Part shown: positions 60,537 to 64,000 of the stretch, piece by piece
Numbering within the stretch: position 1 is the stretch's first letter
Layout: each line of letters starts with the position of its first letter
NCBI GenBank assembly: GCA_014378465.1
Contig: JACMNQ010000075.1
Coordinates: forward strand, 1 to 64,000
DNA: 64,000 bases
Direction: 5' to 3'
Source: Oligoflexia bacterium
GTDB taxonomy: Bacteria; Bdellovibrionota; UBA1018
The notes under the pieces: model-generated
Databases searched by the model: none
Seen by the model: the letters and a program-made list of their open reading frames with translations, nothing else
What the model was told of the DNA's origin: nothing
Position numbers and translations under genes: made by a program

Positions 60537-63500
60537 TCACTTCCCGCCGCAAGTGCTGAGAAGCGCGGGTTGAGCACTCTGCAGTTCGAGCTGCGCATTT
60601 TTCAGGCGTTCATCCCGGATGGCGAGTTCGTTTTTCATTCCAGTGATCTCAGCCAGGCGAACCTGGTAGTCAATCGTGAGATCCGTCACTTTCTGATAGC
60701 AGTCTTCAAGCTGGCGTGCGTTCAAGTGCCTGGGCGCCTCGATCCTGTTGATCTGTTCGACCACCCCAGCGAAGAGGGGATTGCCTGCAGTACCCGTTCG
60801 GATACCCAGCAGTGAATCCACGGTTGATTGCGGCGAGACTCCCGCTTTCCGTTTTTCAGCCACTTGATAGATTTCCTTGAGACCGATGACCGTGGCTTCG
60901 AACGCATCCAGTGCCTGCAGTTCACTCAAATGCCCCATTTTGAATGGCTCGGCGACTTCGCTGAATCTCGGATCGACGAAGAGTGTCTTCCACCGGTCGA
61001 GCTCCGAATGAGTCTCGATCCGAGGACTGCCTTTGAAAGTGGCAAGCACCAGTGGCTCTGACTTTCCGGGACGGTCGGGTCTCATCGCGACACCGATCTG
61101 GGCTTCGGGCAGAACTTTGTAAGCTTCCTGTGCTTTTTTCGTCAGGACTTCGGGATTGTTGATGGCCTGATAAGCCATCAGATAGCCCTCTTCAGGAGAC
61201 ATTCCCTCTGAAATGAATGCATAGATTCTTCCCAGCGCATAACCGGTGGGATCCAGCTGAAGATTCTTTGAATTTCTCGCTCTCACTTTTCCATCTTCAA
61301 GAACGAGATCGTAAGCGTTTTCTCCACCTTCCATGATTTTTGCTTCGAGTTCGGTGGTGGTCGTGTTGCCCAGAGAGAGAGTTGGGGAAAACATACGGAC
61401 GAAACTCGCCTTGACATGAAAGGGGAGTTTCATGAAATGAGGATTTCTGTCGATGGCTTGTCCGGTCATGCCTTCGAGCTCCCGGGTGAAATCCAGCTTC
61501 GCGTCCTTGTTTCCAGTCTTGATGTCGGTTGTTCTTTTCTGGAGCATTTTTGCGTAAGTGAGTCGAGCGATCTCATCCAGTCTCTGGCCCTCTTCTTCCG
61601 TGATCCAGGCAAGTTTTCTGAATTGAGTGATCCGTGGGAGTTCTGCGCCTTTTTCCTTCATCACCCATCGGTAGAGGTCAGAATTATGGCGAAGCAGGAT
61701 CTGATCTCCATCACTCGGCTTGATCAAGCCTGAGTTCACCAGGTCGGTGACTGCATAGGAGCCCGGAAGGTTTGCCTCATCTTCTTTCACGACTTTCGCA
61801 TCCCGCTTTCTGTTTTTGGCTTCGAGCGACTCTGTGGCAGCTTCAACCGGCTTCTGGAAGAGGTAAGTGTAGCCGGCAATGGATATCGGAGTCGTCACTT
61901 GCCAGCTGCTGTTGCGAGCCATGGCCAGAGGATTGTTGATCCAGCCCATCGAATTTTTAAAAATATTTCTGTTCTGATTCTGGTCTCGAGCCTTTACAAG
62001 GATCCGCAGTCCCTTGGTCTCCTTGACTTCTTTGGAGTAGTTACTGAAAAATTTGACAGTTTTCGGGACCAGGTGCCGGATGAAGTTTTGCATCTTCCAC
62101 AGCTTGAGAGTTTTGAGTCTCTTCAGGGTGAGAAGGCGTTCTTCAGGGTTCATCTCCGCAAGCCTGCTGATCAGATGGATGATATCGGTCTTGGCCAGGT
62201 AACTCCCCGCTGAACGGATCAATTGAACGACGGTGTTATCCTTGAGCAAAGCTCGAATTGCAGCAGTGATCTCAGGGAGGTTGCTGGCTTTCGACATGCT
62301 GATCAACGGGATGAAGTCCGCTGCCGAACAGGACAGGTTGAGGACGGCGTCCATGACGGCATCGTGGTAATCTTCGAGCGCGAGTCTGGATTCTTTCAAG
62401 GCGGCAGGATCGCTGGTGCGGAGCAGGTAGGCCCGTTCCATTTCGATCATGTCCTGACGGGAGTCGCGCGCGGACTGAATGCCCACAAGACCTTGAGTGA
62501 TCAGGAGAGGAATGGCCACGGCCGAAGCCACTGCCCCGATGGATGAAACCGTCGCCGCCGCGCCCACTGAGCCTGCGACTCCGAGAAGGCCCGCTCCTGC
62601 CCAGGAAAGGACACCCGTGGCAATCAGTACCGCACCCGTACCTCCGATGACCAGGGAGTAAATTTTCAGATTTCGGTCGTATTTCTCCGCGTCCAGCATC
62701 GCTTTGCAGGTAACCCCCGCGTATTCGGGATTCTTCATGAGGAGCTGACCCACGGCGACGGGATTGATGCGAATCAGGCGTCGAAGATTCTTTTCGGTGT
62801 CAGCGACGCTGGGTTCATGGTCAAGCCCCTCCGCCAGATCCTGGTACAGATCGCCCGCTTCGTCTTCGATGGAGTCAACGGCTTTGAGGACGTCATTCAC
62901 CTGGACGTGATCCAGGGGCCTGAAGACCTCGTCCGGGCCCAATACGATCTTGCCCGCTTTTTTCCGCAGGTGCTTCGTGAAGAGCAGGTAGCCGGGTCCC
63001 GCTGAAAGTTCATTCAAAGAGACGGATTTGGGATCCTTGTTGATCCGCGTGATCAGGGCATTGATCTGTTCAGTCGCTTCACCGGAGTCCATTTTGCCTG
63101 TATGGGGCAGGAGCGCATTCTTTTTTGCGTCGATCTTGCCAACCGGGCGACCGATGGCCTGAGACAGAAAAAGGTCGCTTCGTGCCGTTTCCAATTCTTC
63201 GGGAGTCGGAAGTTGAGTGTTTCTCTGAGAGGAGAAGGTCTGGGCACGAAGAAGGGATTCCTGCTCTCTGAGGGTTTGTTTGAAATGTGCATGTAATTCT
63301 TTTTTGTCAGCTGCGGTACAGCTTGCCCTTTCTCCACTTGGACTGCAGAGCTTCTGCACGAGATTCGAATCAGGCATGATACGAGTGAAGCGAAGCTTTG
63401 CCTTCATCGCTTCTTCGAGAGCGTTCTTCCTCATCTCCTGGGTGAGATCGAGTTCGAAGTCCGACTTGAATGCAGCATCCGTGATTTCGTGGATCTGTTG

Positions 63501-63908
63501 AGCGAAGCCTTCCAGCGTCCTTGAACTGGTCTGCAGGTTTTTGCAGGAAACTTCAGCGGTGGACGTCGCGCCCGCCGCATTCAGAATTCGAAGCTTGAGG
63601 GTGTTGGATTCGGTTGCGCACTTTGCAAGCGCGTCTTTGACCGTCAGGTAATTCAGGAGCTTCGCATGCTGTTTGAGAATGGCCTTGCCCGAAACACTCC
63701 TGAGAAATTCGCTGTTCTCCGGGGCCGCCACGAACTGGGTGGATGCTTTCGCCAGGGTTTTTGCAGCTCGTGCATCGAGATCATTATAAAGAAGAGAGTT
63801 GAATCCATTTTGCAGCGACACCGGATCGGTCGCGCGCGCCGAGGGTGTACTGATCATGAGCACCGAGACCACCGTGATGAGTATGATGTTTCGACAGTTC
63901 AAGTGCAT
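60537..63908 (-). CDS. Very large exported protein with Gly/Ala membrane hairpin, unknown
   Basis: About 1,123 residues from ATG 63908 (GAGAGG 6 bases upstream; TTG 63911 is less likely). Signal peptide NIILITVVSVLMISTPSARA. A long helical N-terminal region with a few Cys leads to a Gly/Ala-rich hydrophobic block (residues ~425-490: SLVIGGTGAVLIATG, GAGLLGVAGSVGAAA, AVAIPLLITQGLVG) that could span a membrane twice. A charged, mixed C-terminal half follows. No domain is recognised. It converges with the tandem family, with only 13 bases between their ends. An envelope or secreted effector role is possible but unproven. Confidence 0.7.
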   Translation of the reverse strand: MHLNCRNIILITVVSVLMISTPSARATDPVSLQNGFNSLLYNDLDARAAKTLAKASTQFVAAPENSEFLRSVSGKAILKQHAKLLNYLTVKDALAKCATESNTLKLRILNAAGATSTAEVSCKNLQTSSRTLEGFAQQIHEITDAAFKSDFELDLTQEMRKNALEEAMKAKLRFTRIMPDSNLVQKLCSPSGERASCTAADKKELHAHFKQTLREQESLLRAQTFSSQRNTQLPTPEELETARSDLFLSQAIGRPVGKIDAKKNALLPHTGKMDSGEATEQINALITRINKDPKSVSLNELSAGPGYLLFTKHLRKKAGKIVLGPDEVFRPLDHVQVNDVLKAVDSIEDEAGDLYQDLAEGLDHEPSVADTEKNLRRLIRINPVAVGQLLMKNPEYAGVTCKAMLDAEKYDRNLKIYSLVIGGTGAVLIATGVLSWAGAGLLGVAGSVGAAATVSSIGAVASAVAIPLLITQGLVGIQSARDSRQDMIEMERAYLLRTSDPAALKESRLALEDYHDAVMDAVLNLSCSAADFIPLISMSKASNLPEITAAIRALLKDNTVVQLIRSAGSYLAKTDIIHLISRLAEMNPEERLLTLKRLKTLKLWKMQNFIRHLVPKTVKFFSNYSKEVKETKGLRILVKARDQNQNRNIFKNSMGWINNPLAMARNSSWQVTTPISIAGYTYLFQKPVEAATESLEAKNRKRDAKVVKEDEANLPGSYAVTDLVNSGLIKPSDGDQILLRHNSDLYRWVMKEKGAELPRITQFRKLAWITEEEGQRLDEIARLTYAKMLQKRTTDIKTGNKDAKLDFTRELEGMTGQAIDRNPHFMKLPFHVKASFVRMFSPTLSLGNTTTTELEAKIMEGGENAYDLVLEDGKVRARNSKNLQLDPTGYALGRIYAFISEGMSPEEGYLMAYQAINNPEVLTKKAQEAYKVLPEAQIGVAMRPDRPGKSEPLVLATFKGSPRIETHSELDRWKTLFVDPRFSEVAEPFKMGHLSELQALDAFEATVIGLKEIYQVAEKRKAGVSPQSTVDSLLGIRTGTAGNPLFAGVVEQINRIEAPRHLNARQLEDCYQKVTDLTIDYQVRLAEITGMKNELAIRDERLKNAQLELQSAQPALLSTCGGK

Positions 63909-64000
63909 CAATTACCTCTCGGACTTTTTGAAGCCAAGAATGAGAAATCATGGAGTATTCTGGATATTTTTCGCCGCGCCGGTATCAAAAATTTGGTCAT

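Overview
The window is chromosomal DNA of a flagellated, didermal (Gram-negative) bacterium. It encodes P- and L-ring proteins, BamD, LptM, a TonB-type protein and many exported proteins or lipoproteins. The gene set and order point to the Bdellovibrionota or a related former deltaproteobacterial lineage: flgF-G-A-H-I-J-M-N-K-L-csrA-fliW in one block, lysine 5,6-aminomutase beside leucine dehydrogenase, and an ETF:quinone oxidoreductase beside etfBA. This placement is an inference from gene content. I saw no tRNA, rRNA, insertion sequence, prophage or CRISPR array.

Layout. 1-5.7 kb: end of dxs, tlyA, a patatin-like lipoprotein that lacks its catalytic residues, a class A PBP and a TonB-like protein. 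6.3-13.6 kb: one-carbon metabolism, with gcvP on + facing gcvH, gcvT and folD on -; between them lie a small winged-helix protein, an exported protein and a decayed trmO. 13.9-23.9 kb: flagellar rod, ring and hook-junction operon behind a sigma-54-type promoter, ending in the csrA-fliW regulatory pair. 23.9-29.9 kb: exported proteins of unknown function, one with a zinc-protease HExxH motif, then TPR proteins and BamD. 30-35.5 kb: an arginine/ornithine succinyltransferase-type catabolic operon (aminotransferase, M20 peptidase, astA, astD) without astB or a classical astE. 35.6-37.6 kb: cold-shock protein and an exported Q-rich protein. 37.9-44.5 kb: leucine dehydrogenase, 3,5-diaminohexanoate dehydrogenase, lysine 5,6-aminomutase (kamD, kamE), a MoxR-type AAA+ ATPase and a VWA protein. 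44.5-46 kb: small genes and a structured leader candidate. 46-54.6 kb (-): beta-barrel protein, lptM, lysA, dapA, dapB, etfB, etfA and an EtfD-like Fe-S oxidoreductase. 54.6-57.7 kb: TPR protein, citrate synthase, deoxynucleoside kinase. 57.8-64 kb: three tandem members of an exported two-membrane-segment family facing a 1,123-residue exported protein.

How the genes fit together. The amino-acid catabolic blocks (succinyl route, beta-lysine route, leucine dehydrogenase, glycine cleavage) would feed ammonia, NADH, one-carbon units and acyl-CoA into central metabolism, with ETF and EtfD passing electrons to the quinone pool. That fits an organism living on protein or amino acids.

The most unusual signal is at the end of the lysine 5,6-aminomutase operon. 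The AAA+ gene ends in a run of nine A. The following VWA frame is open through that run in the -1 frame and has no ATG, GTG or TTG codon with a ribosome binding site. This suggests that one gene makes both a free AAA+ subunit and an AAA+-VWA fusion, possibly a reactivating chaperone for the adjacent B12 enzyme. Other points of interest are the tandem exported family at 57.9-60.5 kb, the folded leader at 45.3 kb, and the broken trmO.
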